Positions 7,443 through 17,179 of a DNA stretch of 64,000 nt are shown piece by piece. Position 1 is the first letter of the stretch; every line of letters starts with the position of its first letter. The notes under the pieces were generated by a model. It made no database searches, had not been told where the DNA came from, and saw nothing but the letters and a program-made list of their open reading frames with translations. This DNA comes from Desulfovibrionaceae bacterium (GTDB taxonomy: Bacteria; Desulfobacterota; Desulfovibrionia; Desulfovibrionales; Desulfovibrionaceae): positions 62,001-126,000 of the forward strand of contig JAQVCS010000007.1 of the NCBI GenBank assembly GCA_028689675.1, given 5' to 3'. Both the position numbers and the translations under genes were made by a program.

Positions 7443-8756
7443 ATGAGCATCAGCACACCCAGCGCCCAGCCTTTAAGTACGGCCATTACCACCCTTGGTT
7501 TGCCTAAGCTGACCTCTGCCCTGCCCTATACTTCATGGGAAGATGATAAGCGCCTTTCTTTTTTTATTGACAGCACCTCGTGTGAAGCGGTGCTTGAGCC
7601 TGCTATTATGGAATTTGAAGCCGCAGGCCCGCGCAAGCATTTGTATTTTGACCCGCACCGCGTGAAATGCGCCATTGTAACCTGCGGCGGCCTGTGCCCC
7701 GGCATTAATGATGTTATCCGCGCTCTGGTTATGGAAGCGCACCATGCCTATGGCGTGGCCTCTATCATTGGCATTCCTTATGGCTTGGAAGGCTTTATTC
7801 CCCGCTATGGCCACCCCATTGTGGAGCTTACGCCTGAAAAAGTTGCCAATATTCACCTTTTTGGCGGTACAATGCTGGGCTCTTCACGCGGCCCTCAGCC
7901 AGCAGATGAAATTGTTGATATGCTGGAACGCGCCAATATCAATGCCCTTTTTGTTATTGGCGGCGACGGCACCATGAAGGCGGCGCAGGCCATCAGCTCT
8001 GAAGTGCAGGCACGCAGCCTCAGGCTTTCTGTTATAGGCATACCCAAAACTATTGATAATGACATCAACTTTATTCAACAATCCTTTGGCTTTGAAACAG
8101 CCGTCTTCAAAGCCACCGAAGCCATACAATGCGCGCATACCGAAGCCTGCGGCGTGCCCAATGGTATTGGCATAGTCAAGCTGATGGGGCGAGAATCAGG
8201 CTTTATTGCCGCCCTTGCTACCTTGGCGCTTAAAGAAGTAAATTTTGTCCTTGTGCCCGAAGCCCCCTTCAGCCTGCATGGAGAAGGCGGCCTGTTGCCT
8301 GCGCTGGAGCAGCGCATACGGCAGCGCGGGCATGCCGTGCTGGTGGTGGCAGAAGGCGCAGGCCAGCATTTGCTTGCGCAGAATGAAGAAAAGGACGCCT
8401 CGGGCAACCCTGTGCTGGGGGATATTGCCAGTGTGCTCAAAGACAGCATCAGCAAGCACTTTGCCGCGGTGAACCTACCCTATTCCCTTAAATATATCGA
8501 CCCCAGCTATATCATTCGCGCCGTGCCCGCCAATGCCAATGACAAAGTATATTGCGGCTTTTTGGGGCAGCATGCCGTGCATGCCGCTATGGCTGGGCGC
8601 ACCGATATGGTGGTGGCAAAATTGCAGGAACGCTTTGTGCACCTGCCTTTCCACCTCGTCACCAGCAAACGCCGCAAGCTGGATATTCATTCCGACTTAT
8701 GGCGTGCCGTGCTGGAATCGACAGGGCAGGGAAGGCTGGCAGGGATGCAGCCGTAG
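7443..8756 (+). CDS. pfkA: ATP-dependent 6-phosphofructokinase (long form)
   Basis: 437 residues, longer than the 320-residue E. coli PfkA and like the plant/PPi-PFK-related long clade found in sulfate reducers and spirochetes. It has an N-terminal extension of about 75 residues before VTCGGLCPGINDVIR. Then come IPYGLEG, LGSSRGPQ, GGDGTMKAA and PKTIDNDI with the catalytic Asp, then KLMGRESGFIAA. GGDGT rather than GGDD favours ATP over pyrophosphate as phosphoryl donor. It phosphorylates fructose 6-phosphate in glycolysis. TGAGGT precedes the ATG. It is divergent from the glycosyltransferase cluster and stands as a single gene. Confidence 0.88.
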   Translation: MSISTPSAQPLSTAITTLGLPKLTSALPYTSWEDDKRLSFFIDSTSCEAVLEPAIMEFEAAGPRKHLYFDPHRVKCAIVTCGGLCPGINDVIRALVMEAHHAYGVASIIGIPYGLEGFIPRYGHPIVELTPEKVANIHLFGGTMLGSSRGPQPADEIVDMLERANINALFVIGGDGTMKAAQAISSEVQARSLRLSVIGIPKTIDNDINFIQQSFGFETAVFKATEAIQCAHTEACGVPNGIGIVKLMGRESGFIAALATLALKEVNFVLVPEAPFSLHGEGGLLPALEQRIRQRGHAVLVVAEGAGQHLLAQNEEKDASGNPVLGDIASVLKDSISKHFAAVNLPYSLKYIDPSYIIRAVPANANDKVYCGFLGQHAVHAAMAGRTDMVVAKLQERFVHLPFHLVTSKRRKLDIHSDLWRAVLESTGQGRLAGMQP

Positions 8757-8863
8757 CAGCCCTGATACAGCAAAGGCATATTCTCTTCCAGCTTGCCGCC
8801 AAGATACGCCATGAGCGCATGGAGGCCGCAGCAGCCCTAATGCAGCAAAGGCGTATTTCTTCC
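8755..8863 (+). repeat. Imperfect direct repeat between pfkA and addA
   Basis: Two copies of about 34 bases (8755-8788 and 8830-8863) share AGCAGCCCT, CAGCAAAGGC and GTATTTCTTCC-like ends with few mismatches. Copy starts are 75 bases apart. The first overlaps the pfkA stop codon and the second ends just before the addA ribosome-binding region, so this looks like a local duplication. Confidence 0.55.
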
Positions 8864-8895
8864 CCACGCCCCTCAGCATGCAGCAAGGAAGCATC

Positions 8896-11800
8896 ATGAC
8901 AGCATCACAAAACAGCAATCTTGCTGCGGCAGAGCAGCCCCTGCTGCAAATTCAGGCATCGGCAGGCTCGGGCAAAACCTATGACCTCACGCGGCGCTTT
9001 CTTATACGCTTGCAACAGGCGCAGGCCGATATTCCCGTGGCCTGCGCTTTGGGCAATGCCCCCGAGGCTTGGGGCGATATTATTGCCATTACCTTTACCA
9101 ATGCCGCCGCCGCAGAAATGAAACAGCGCGTTATTACTGCGCTTAAAAGCATAGCCCTTGGTCTGGAGCGCCCAGAAGGGGTCAGCCTCAGCCCTGCCGA
9201 GGCCAAGCACAGGCTGGCCATGATTTTGCGTAATTACAGCTGCCTGAACATACGCACTATTGACAGTCTGCTGCATACTGTGGTGCGGGCTGCGGCCATT
9301 GATTTGGAGCTGCCCCCAGAATTTGAACCCGTCTTTGCCACCGAAGAAGCCCTTGCCCCCGTGCTGGACGCCCTGCTGGAAGACGCGCAGAATAATGACA
9401 CCAGCCCCATGTATCACTGGCTGGTTGAAGCCTGCCGCAGCCTTGTGTATGAAAGCGAAACCAAGGGCTTTCTGGCTGGCGAAAAGCTCATCAGCCGCCT
9501 GCGCCCCCTGCTGGACGGCGCTTTGCTGCACCAGTATGACGAGCTTACCGCGCCCGATATTGTACAGCAGCGCTTGCAGCAATGCCGCCACGAGCCGCAA
9601 GTGCAGGCGCAGCGTTTGCGTGGCCTTGTGCAGGAAGGGGGGCTTTCCTGCAACAGCCGTATGCTGAATGCGCTAGAAAAAGTGGCCGCTGGCGATACAA
9701 AAGCCCTAGAGAGTGCCTATTGGCAAAAAACAAGCCTTGACGACTGCCTGAACAAAGCCTCGCGCGGGGCAAGCACAGCCGCGCACGAGGCTGCCTATGC
9801 CGCCCTGTGCGCAGCGGTGCAGCGCTATGCCACGCAGGGCAAGCTGCTGCAAGGAGCAGTGAACCAAGCCCCCTTTATTACCTTGGCACAGGCTTTGGCC
9901 GCAGGCTTTACCCGTTTAATCACGGCCGAGCACAAAATCCCCACAGTGCTCATGCCCTATAAAGCACTGGACGTGCTGGAAGGCGAGCACGGTGCACCCG
10001 ATGTGCTGTGCCGCATGGGTTCACGCCTCAGCCATTTTCTGATTGATGAATTTCAAGACACCAGCCACATACAATGGCAGGCCATGCGCCCCTTGGTGGT
10101 GGAAGCACTTTCCCGTGGGGGCACGCTCACATGGGTGGGGGATGTGAAGCAGGCTATTTACAGCTGGCGCGGGGGAGATTCCCGCCTGTTTGATATGCTT
10201 GCCCATGATGAACAGCTTTTGTGCATGCTGGAAAAGCCACAGGCAGGCACAGCCCCGCTCACAACCAATTGGCGCAGCCGCACAGTTATTGTTGAGCACA
10301 ACAATGCCTTTTTTTGCCAGCTTGCCCAGCCCGATGTGGTAAAAGCCCTGCTTGCCTGCACCCTGCCCAAAGAAATTGCCCCCCTGTGCAGCGAGCAAGC
10401 CAGTGCCGATATTATGCAGGCTTTTACAGGCACACAGCAAAACAGCCGCAGCACGCCAGAAGCACAGGGTGGTTTTGTGAACATTCTGCCCCTTGAAGCA
10501 GACAATACCACCGAGCTGCGCGAAGCAGTGCTTGAGCGCTTGCTTGCGCTTTTGCAGGAAGATATAGGCCTTCGCCGCCCTTGGGGCGATGTGGCTGTGC
10601 TGGTGCGCTCTAACAGCACAGCGTCTACCGTGGCCGAAGCGTTAATGGGGGCTGGCATTCCCGTGGTAACAGAAAACAGCCTGTTGCTGGCAGAGCACCC
10701 GCTTATTCGGCAATGTATGGCCTTTTTGGAATTTCTGGATAATCCCGATAATGACATAGCCTTTCTTAGCTTTATGACAGGCAGTATTGTGAGCGAGCTG
10801 CCCGAAGCGCAGGCCTGCGGCTGCACGGCGGCCGCATTAACCGACCTTGCCGCGCAGGAAAAACGCGCCCCCTTATACAGCGAATGCAAAAAAGCCCTGC
10901 CCGAAATCTGGCGGCTGTTTATCAACCCCTTTATCAACCAAGCAGGGCTGGTCACAGCCTATGACCTAGTGCAGGAATGGTTTGCCCGCATGGATGTGCT
11001 GGCACGCTTCCCTGCCGAAGATACCTTTTTGCGCCGCTTTTTAGAAGTGCTTTTTGCCGCAGAAGGGCGCGGCTATGGTTTAGTGCCCGCTTTTGTTGCC
11101 CACTGGAAAGAAAGGGGCGGGGAAGAAAAAGTCCCCATGGCAGAAGGGCTAGACGCGGTGCAAATTATGACTATACACAAGGCCAAGGGCTTGGAATTTC
11201 CCATTGTCATTGTACCGTGGATGAGCTTTACGCACAAGGTGCAGCCAGAGCCAGTGCGTATGGAATGCGACAATATGGTTATTATGACACCGCGCCGCAA
11301 AGAAACGGGCAAGCACTATGCCGCAGCCCTGAGCACAGCTATACAAGAAAATCTGAACCTGCTCTATGTGGCATGGACAAGGGCGCAAGATGAGCTGTAT
11401 TGCTTTCATACCGCCACGCCTGCCCTGCGCAACAGCGGCAGCATCATTGCGGCCATTGATATGCTGCTGGAAAAAGCCAATATCAGCCTGCCCTACAGCG
11501 TGGGGCAAGCCCTGCCCTGCCCTGCAAAGCACCAACCTGCCCTGCCGCAGCCAGAGGAAAGCAGCGCACAGGCACAAGAGCCTAGCCCCCACCTTGACAC
11601 CTGCCAGTCCTGCAATGAAGCCCTGCTACAGCAGCAAAAGAACAGCGTACAGGCCGCACAGAAGCAGACGGATTCCCCCAGTTGTAAATCCTGCCAACTC
11701 CGGAATGGAGCTTCTCTGCCGCTACCAGAGGAAAACAAGGCGCGAGCTGCCGCACAGGCACAAGAGCCTAGCCCAAGCCCCCTGCCTGAGCAGTATTTAA

Positions 11801-12432
11801 GCAAGGTTGAGCAGCCCGAAGAAGCTCTGCCCGCCAGCCCAACGGCATGGCGCCCTATGCGCTGGCTGCCACGGCTCAAGGTTTTTCGCAACCCGCTGCA
11901 AGAGCTGGAATTTTCGGCAAAAGACCGCGGTACGTTAATGCATGCCTGCCTTGAGCATTTGCTGCTGTGTGGCGACCCGCAGCGCGATAAAGAGCACGCT
12001 GCCCTTGCTGTGCAGCAGGCCATGGCCAGCTTTCCCAAAGCCCTGCCCAACGACCCCGCCTTGCAGGCTTCGCTCACGCAGGCAGCGCAATGGTTTGCCT
12101 CTTTGCCACAGGCAGCGCACTGGCGGCACAATGCCATTCCCGAACAAAGCATTTTGGACGAGCATGGCCAGCAGCACCGTGTGGATTTACTGTTGGAACA
12201 AGAGCATGACTACCTTGTGATTGAGTATAAAACAGGGCAGCCGCAAGACAGCCACATAGCGCAGGTGCGGCGTTATTTGGGGCTGCTGCACCGTGCCACA
12301 GGGCTACCAGCACAAGGCGTGCTGATTTATTTAGATTTGCAGCAAGTGCGCCTTGTCAGCCCTGTGGCTATTTCTGCCCTTGCCCCCACGCTGGAACACT
12401 GCCTTTTGCCCAGCGCCTCAGCCAAAGAGTAA
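8896..12432 (+). CDS. addA: AddA-type helicase-nuclease subunit (UvrD/RecB superfamily)
   Basis: 1178 residues. Superfamily 1A helicase motifs are present: Walker A ASAGSGKT (21-28), motif II DEFQDTS, motif III GDVKQAIYSWRGGD, motif V IHKAKGLEFP and motif VI LLYVAWTRAQDEL. A RecB-like nuclease domain ends the protein with RVDLLLE and VIEYKTGQ, where E-Y-K-T replaces the more common D-Y-K-T. It would form the AddAB complex with the next gene, 4 bases downstream, resecting double-strand breaks for RecA. AAGGAAG precedes ATG 8896. Odd feature: residues about 875-978 are a Pro/Gln/Ala-rich insert with an internal duplication and two CxxC pairs, placed between the helicase and nuclease domains. 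Confidence 0.9.
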   Translation: MTASQNSNLAAAEQPLLQIQASAGSGKTYDLTRRFLIRLQQAQADIPVACALGNAPEAWGDIIAITFTNAAAAEMKQRVITALKSIALGLERPEGVSLSPAEAKHRLAMILRNYSCLNIRTIDSLLHTVVRAAAIDLELPPEFEPVFATEEALAPVLDALLEDAQNNDTSPMYHWLVEACRSLVYESETKGFLAGEKLISRLRPLLDGALLHQYDELTAPDIVQQRLQQCRHEPQVQAQRLRGLVQEGGLSCNSRMLNALEKVAAGDTKALESAYWQKTSLDDCLNKASRGASTAAHEAAYAALCAAVQRYATQGKLLQGAVNQAPFITLAQALAAGFTRLITAEHKIPTVLMPYKALDVLEGEHGAPDVLCRMGSRLSHFLIDEFQDTSHIQWQAMRPLVVEALSRGGTLTWVGDVKQAIYSWRGGDSRLFDMLAHDEQLLCMLEKPQAGTAPLTTNWRSRTVIVEHNNAFFCQLAQPDVVKALLACTLPKEIAPLCSEQASADIMQAFTGTQQNSRSTPEAQGGFVNILPLEADNTTELREAVLERLLALLQEDIGLRRPWGDVAVLVRSNSTASTVAEALMGAGIPVVTENSLLLAEHPLIRQCMAFLEFLDNPDNDIAFLSFMTGSIVSELPEAQACGCTAAALTDLAAQEKRAPLYSECKKALPEIWRLFINPFINQAGLVTAYDLVQEWFARMDVLARFPAEDTFLRRFLEVLFAAEGRGYGLVPAFVAHWKERGGEEKVPMAEGLDAVQIMTIHKAKGLEFPIVIVPWMSFTHKVQPEPVRMECDNMVIMTPRRKETGKHYAAALSTAIQENLNLLYVAWTRAQDELYCFHTATPALRNSGSIIAAIDMLLEKANISLPYSVGQALPCPAKHQPALPQPEESSAQAQEPSPHLDTCQSCNEALLQQQKNSVQAAQKQTDSPSCKSCQLRNGASLPLPEENKARAAAQAQEPSPSPLPEQYLSKVEQPEEALPASPTAWRPMRWLPRLKVFRNPLQELEFSAKDRGTLMHACLEHLLLCGDPQRDKEHAALAVQQAMASFPKALPNDPALQASLTQAAQWFASLPQAAHWRHNAIPEQSILDEHGQQHRVDLLLEQEHDYLVIEYKTGQPQDSHIAQVRRYLGLLHRATGLPAQGVLIYLDLQQVRLVSPVAISALAPTLEHCLLPSASAKE

Positions 12433-12436
12433 ACAC

Positions 12437-15427
12437 ATGAGCACGCCCTTTTTACTGTTCCCTTGGAACAAGCCCTTTTTGCCCGCCCTCAAGCAAGAAA
12501 TAGCCCGCCGTGTTGATGCGCACTGGGGGCGTGTTGTGCTTATCATTCCGCACAACCGCCCACGCCGTTATTTTTTAGAATTGTTCAAAGCTGATGCTGG
12601 GCAGGCCATGCTGCTGCCGCGTGTGCTCACCTTAAGTGAGCTTGTGGCAGAATACCGCGCCGCAGGCAAGCGCCAGCCGCGTCAGGCAGAACTATTGGAC
12701 AGAGTTGCCCTGCTGTACCGCTGCCTTGCCAGCGTTGCCGCGCAGGATGATGCCTTGCGCCACAAGCTGGGCGCTATGGATATGGAGCATTTTTTGCCTT
12801 GGGGCATACGCCTTTCTGGTATTATGGAAGAATGCTTTGCCCATTGCATAAGCGCGCAGGATTTGCACTATACCGAGCATGACGTGCCACCCTTTGCCGC
12901 TGCCCTGCTGGGCTCGCTGGCGGCACTGCAGCAAAGCTATACCCAGCTTTTGCTTAACGAAGGCTGGAGCACCCCGAGCTTTGATGTTTTTTCTGCAGCA
13001 GAAGCAGCCAATAACATCCCCCCCCTGTTCCGCCCACAGGCCAACCGCGCTGTTTTTATTGCAGGCTTTGCCATGCTGACCGAAGGGGAAAACCGCCTGT
13101 TTAAAGCCTTGTGGGGAGCTGGGGCGCATATTTGCCTGCATACCGATGCGCGCCTTGCCACAGGGGCAGGCATTCATTGGTCAACCCAAGACCACCGCAC
13201 ATGGCTACACGAATGGCATGCCTCAGCAGAGGTCATAGAAAGCGCAGCCCAGCCCAGCCCCCACCAGCCAGCCCCGCAGCAATACAGCCTGATGGCAGAG
13301 CACAAAACAGCCCAGCCGCACATTCATTTCTGCGCTGGGCATGATGTGCATTCGCAATTGCTTGCCTTGCAGCGCGATTTGCACAAAGCTCATGAAGAAG
13401 ACAGCCGCACAGGCAGCAGCCCAAGCACAGCCATTGTGCTGACAGGCAATGAATTGCTTATGCCCGTGCTGCACCACCTGCCAGAAAAAGCGGTAAACAT
13501 TTCCATGGGCTACCCTCTCAGCCGCTCCCCCCTCTTTTCCTTACTGGAAAGCCTGCTGGCGCTGGCGCAAGAAAGCCGCGCCCCAGCTGCAGGGCAAGGG
13601 CGGCGCTTTCACTGGCGAGCCCTGCTGCAATGCCTGCGCCACCCCTATATTACCATGCTTCATGTCAGCACAGCAGAGGGGCACAGCCTTGCCCTGCGCG
13701 AAAGCATACGCATAGCAGAAAAAAGCATACGCGCAGGCCAGCGTTTTGTGAGCCTGCCCGAAATAATGCAAGAATGCCGTGCCACTGCCCCAGCCGAGGC
13801 CATGGCCTTGCTGGAAGAGCTGTGCACCCTGTGCTTTGAAAGCCTGCCCGCCGCCACTACCACAGCCCACATTGCCGCCTGTTTCGAGCAACTGGCAAGC
13901 CTGCTGCTGCGCTATGGCGGGGATATTTGGGAACGCTTCCCGCTGGATGCCGAATGCCTGTACCGCCTTGTGCAGCGCCTGCTGCCACAATTGCGGCAAA
14001 ACAGCTTGGCCAACACGCCTTTCAGCTTTTCTTTGCTGCACGCCCTCACGCGCGAGCTTGTGCAGGCAGAGCGCGTGCCCTTTGACGTGGAGCCCATCAC
14101 GGGCATGCAGGTGCTGGGCATGCTGGAAACCCGCCTGCTGCATTTTGACCGCCTGTTTATTCTTGATGCTACCGATGACGCTCTGCCCGGTGCCGCCACG
14201 CAAGACCCACTTTTGCCCGACGCCCTGCGCGGCCTGCTGGGGCTGCCCGCAACGCAGCATAGAGAGCGCATCGCCGCCCACACCTTGTATAGGCTGACAA
14301 GCTCGGCAGACGATGTGTATTTTTATTGGCAGGAAGGCATACAGCGTTCCAGCCTTTTCAGCGGTAAAAAAATACGCAGCCGCTTTGTGGAACAATATTT
14401 GTGGCAAGAGGAACAAAAACGAGGGCACTTACTCACGCCGGGGCAAGCGCCTTTGCGTCAGGCTGGCTGCCGCGTGCATGCCCTTGTGCCAGCGGCGCAT
14501 GCTCTGCCCGCCAGCCCTGCCCTGCACGCGGCCATGCAGCGCCTGCTGGCCAAGCCCCTTTCCCCCACCACCTTGGACAGCTACCTCACCTGCCCTTTGC
14601 GCTTTGCCTACCGCCATTTGTGCAAAGCCAAAGTCTTGCAGGAAGTGAACGAAGGCGACGACCCAGCAACCGTGGGTACGGTTGTGCACAACAGCTTAAA
14701 GCAGCTTTTTGAGCCCTATCTGGGCAAAGATGTGCACGCTGGGGATATTAGCCAGCACGCTGTGGAAGACTGCATTGCCGCCGCCATGCAGCAGCAGGAT
14801 ATACGCGCCACCCTGCCCGTAGAAAGCTACATCATGCTGCGCACGGCTGCCCCTTTGCGCCTGCATTCCTTTTTGCAGCATCAGCCAGCCCTTACGCATA
14901 TTTTGGCTTTGGAACAAGCCTATACAGCGCCCCTTACTGTGCAGGGGCACGGTGTTACGCTGTACGGCGTCCTTGACAGAATGGATATACGCAATGGGCA
15001 GGCGTATATTCTTGACTACAAAACAGGGGCTATCAAGGCCACGCACAGTGCTGTGTGGTCTGACCCGCTTTTACAGCAGCGCATAGCTGCCCTGAGCCAT
15101 AATGAAAAAAAACCCGATGCCGAAGACTTACAAATGTTGTCAGCCCTGATGCCTTCGGTACAATTGCCTTGCTATATTCTGCTGGGGCAGACCAACGCCC
15201 CTGTGCCCGTGGGCAATGCAGCCCTTGTGAACCTAAAAGAAAATGGTGCCGAAGTGCCCCTGTTTGATGCCGACATGGATGCCGAAGCCATAGCGCAGGC
15301 AATAGAATACAATATACCAGATTTATTATCTTTTATTTTGTTACACATGCAAAAAGCACAGTACTACCCGCCTATAGAGGGCACACACTGCCGCTATTGT
15401 GAGTATTACTCACTTTGCCACAAGTAA
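12437..15427 (+). CDS. addB: AddB-type nuclease subunit with Fe-S cluster cysteines
   Basis: 996 residues. The C-terminal PD-(D/E)XK nuclease has GVLDRMD and YILDYKTG (around 858). The four AddB cluster cysteines are visible: one in LTCPLRFAYRH (about 717) and the CxxCxxxxxC set C985, C988, C994 in the last 12 residues. The N-terminal half has inactive helicase-like folds (AGFAMLTEGENRLF; ILDATDDALPGA) without a good Walker A, as expected for the Chi-scanning subunit. ATG 12437 lies 4 bases after the addA stop. Its role is DNA break resection with AddA. The nucleoid-acting pair is usually constitutive and no separate promoter is visible. Confidence 0.88.
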   Translation: MSTPFLLFPWNKPFLPALKQEIARRVDAHWGRVVLIIPHNRPRRYFLELFKADAGQAMLLPRVLTLSELVAEYRAAGKRQPRQAELLDRVALLYRCLASVAAQDDALRHKLGAMDMEHFLPWGIRLSGIMEECFAHCISAQDLHYTEHDVPPFAAALLGSLAALQQSYTQLLLNEGWSTPSFDVFSAAEAANNIPPLFRPQANRAVFIAGFAMLTEGENRLFKALWGAGAHICLHTDARLATGAGIHWSTQDHRTWLHEWHASAEVIESAAQPSPHQPAPQQYSLMAEHKTAQPHIHFCAGHDVHSQLLALQRDLHKAHEEDSRTGSSPSTAIVLTGNELLMPVLHHLPEKAVNISMGYPLSRSPLFSLLESLLALAQESRAPAAGQGRRFHWRALLQCLRHPYITMLHVSTAEGHSLALRESIRIAEKSIRAGQRFVSLPEIMQECRATAPAEAMALLEELCTLCFESLPAATTTAHIAACFEQLASLLLRYGGDIWERFPLDAECLYRLVQRLLPQLRQNSLANTPFSFSLLHALTRELVQAERVPFDVEPITGMQVLGMLETRLLHFDRLFILDATDDALPGAATQDPLLPDALRGLLGLPATQHRERIAAHTLYRLTSSADDVYFYWQEGIQRSSLFSGKKIRSRFVEQYLWQEEQKRGHLLTPGQAPLRQAGCRVHALVPAAHALPASPALHAAMQRLLAKPLSPTTLDSYLTCPLRFAYRHLCKAKVLQEVNEGDDPATVGTVVHNSLKQLFEPYLGKDVHAGDISQHAVEDCIAAAMQQQDIRATLPVESYIMLRTAAPLRLHSFLQHQPALTHILALEQAYTAPLTVQGHGVTLYGVLDRMDIRNGQAYILDYKTGAIKATHSAVWSDPLLQQRIAALSHNEKKPDAEDLQMLSALMPSVQLPCYILLGQTNAPVPVGNAALVNLKENGAEVPLFDADMDAEAIAQAIEYNIPDLLSFILLHMQKAQYYPPIEGTHCRYCEYYSLCHK

Positions 15428-15552
15428 TACGGCAGTAAAATAATGTATTGCCCAAGAAGAAAGAATGCGCTACTACCATTGTGGTCGGATATATATACTG
15501 CGGAAAATCTGTAGTATTTTTTACCATATGTGGACTTACAATGGAGGTTTCC

Positions 15553-16683
15553 ATGTCCTTTCCCAGCTTACAAATAGGTGATCTTACAGCCCGTATTCCT
15601 GTTGTACAGGGTGGTATGGGTGTTGGCATATCGCTTTCTGGTTTGGCCTCTGCTGTGGCAGAGCAAGGCGGCATTGGCGTTATTGCTGGTGCTATGATAG
15701 GTATGCGCGAGCCTGATGTGGCCAAAAATCCGCTTGAGGCCAATTTGCGCGCCCTGCGCCATGAAATTCAAAAAGCAAAAGAAAAAACGTCGGGCATTAT
15801 TGGCGTAAACATTATGGTGGCGTTAACCACCTTTCGTGAAATGGTGCGTACCTCTATTGAAAATAAGGCAGACATCATTTTTTCTGGCGCAGGCCTGCCC
15901 CTTGATATGCCCAAGCACTTGCTTGACCTGTGCGAGCAGAAAAAAGAAGAATTCCGCACCAAGCTGGTGCCTATTGTTTCATCGGCGCGCGCGGCCAATA
16001 TTATTGCCAAAAAATGGCTTTCGCGCTACGGCTACCTGCCCGATGCCTTTGTGGTGGAAGGGCCTAAGGCTGGCGGGCATTTGGGCTTTAAGCCTGAAGA
16101 CATTACCGACCCGCAGCATTCGCTTGAAATACTCATTCCTGAAGTAGTGCAGGCCGCCCATGCTTTAGAAGACAAAGCAGGCCGCGCTGTGCCCGTTATT
16201 GCCGCTGGCGGGGTGTACACGGGCGAAGATATTCAAAAATTCCTCGCACTGGGGGCTTCGGGTGTGCAAATGGGCACGCGCTTTGTGGCCACACACGAAT
16301 GTGATGCCGACGAGCGCTTTAAGCAAAGCTACATCAATGCCCGCGAGCAGGATGTTACTATTATTAAAAGCCCTGTGGGCATGCCTGGGCGCGCTTTATA
16401 CAATGACTTTGTACAGGCCTCGCGCGATGGGCTGAAAAAACCCTTCAAGTGCATTTTCCACTGCGTCAGCACCTGCGAGCAGGAAAAAACACCCTATTGC
16501 ATAGCCGCCGCCCTTATCAATGCCATGAAGGGCAATTTAGAAAAAGGCTTTGCTTTTTGTGGGGCAAATGTTGCCAAGGTGGACAAAATTATTTCTGTGC
16601 ATGAATTGATGCAATCTTTGCAGCAGGAATTTGATGACGCTCTTGCCAAACTGCACAATAAAATGCAGTTCAGCCACAGCTAG
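15553..16683 (+). CDS. Nitronate monooxygenase-like FMN protein
   Basis: 376 residues with the NMO/2-nitropropane dioxygenase TIM-barrel signature: VVQGGMGVGIS at the N-terminus, GVNIMVAL, KAGGHLGF, PVIAAGGVYTGEDI and GASGVQMGTRF (FMN phosphate site). Family members oxidise alkyl nitronates or act as enoyl-ACP reductase-like flavoproteins (FabK relatives). The long C-terminal portion with CIFHCVSTCEQ and CIAAALINAMKGN is shared with clostridial and deltaproteobacterial members of uncertain substrate. GGAGG sits 6 bases before ATG 15553. It is monocistronic, followed by a strong terminator. Confidence 0.82.
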   Translation: MSFPSLQIGDLTARIPVVQGGMGVGISLSGLASAVAEQGGIGVIAGAMIGMREPDVAKNPLEANLRALRHEIQKAKEKTSGIIGVNIMVALTTFREMVRTSIENKADIIFSGAGLPLDMPKHLLDLCEQKKEEFRTKLVPIVSSARAANIIAKKWLSRYGYLPDAFVVEGPKAGGHLGFKPEDITDPQHSLEILIPEVVQAAHALEDKAGRAVPVIAAGGVYTGEDIQKFLALGASGVQMGTRFVATHECDADERFKQSYINAREQDVTIIKSPVGMPGRALYNDFVQASRDGLKKPFKCIFHCVSTCEQEKTPYCIAAALINAMKGNLEKGFAFCGANVAKVDKIISVHELMQSLQQEFDDALAKLHNKMQFSHS

Positions 16684-16696
16684 AGCCTTTTTGTTT

Positions 16697-16795
16697 TAGA
16701 GCATATTACTTTAAAATGCTTGCAAGGTTTCATAAGAAATTCTTGCTGCTCAAAGCGCACAAGGGGAATTCACTTCTCCCCCTCTGTGCGCTTTT
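16697..16795 (+). repeat. Dispersed intergenic repeat, copy 1, carrying a terminator
   Basis: This segment matches the reverse complement of 61867-61983: both start TAGAGCAT and share GCAAGGTTTC, TAAGAAAT, GCTCAAAGC and AAGGGGAAT in the same order. The right half is an intrinsic terminator: AAGCGCACA (16753-16761) pairs with TGTGCGCTT (16785-16793) and is followed by T and A bases. It serves the flavoprotein gene upstream. Confidence 0.65.
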
Positions 16796-16825
16796 AAATA
16801 AAAAAACATGCACACTTTAGCTCGT

Positions 16826-16915
16826 AACAGCGCAAATAAAGTGCGCTTAGATCTTCTTGCGCGCGTTTACTCCCGCTCTTGCCAGCACCATTTTAAAGCA
16901 ACTGTACTCTAATAA
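16826..16915 (+). repeat. Second intergenic repeat, copy related to 31377-31465
   Basis: Both segments begin CAGCGCAAATAAA and carry CTCTTGCCAG followed by an ATTT-AAA-CAA stretch at the same distance. Similarity is partial, roughly two thirds by eye. No coding potential is seen. Confidence 0.4.
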
Positions 16916-16947
16916 AATTCTGGCCTGCCAAGGGGGAAAGAAAGGAA

Positions 16948-16985
16948 CGAGCGGGCGCAAATGCTGCCCGCTCGCCCTTTTCTTT
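16948..16985 (+). terminator. GC-rich hairpin with T-rich tail
   Basis: CGAGCGGGC (16948-16956) pairs perfectly with GCCCGCTCG (16966-16974), followed by CCCTTTTCTTTT. It lies between the flavoprotein gene and rpmB and would insulate rpmB from upstream transcription. The rest of 16796-17179 holds no gene I can support. Confidence 0.6.
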
Positions 16986-17179
16986 TCCCCTTGTGCCCTG
17001 CACCCTGCCATATTTTTTTTCATTTGGCGGCTAAACACCTTGCCTTTTAAGGCAGTTCACGCTATAAGACCGCCTTGCAACAAGGGTGAGCCGCCATTTT
17101 CGGCAATAGCGCTTCCGCTGTGTGAAGCCTCCCCCATACCACATGTGATTACTGAAAATTTCCATATACGGAGGATATC

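Noticed and set aside
12353-12436. An extended addB start upstream of 12437
   Set aside because: It would overlap addA by 80 bases and add residues unlike AddB; ATG 12437 directly after the addA stop is simpler.
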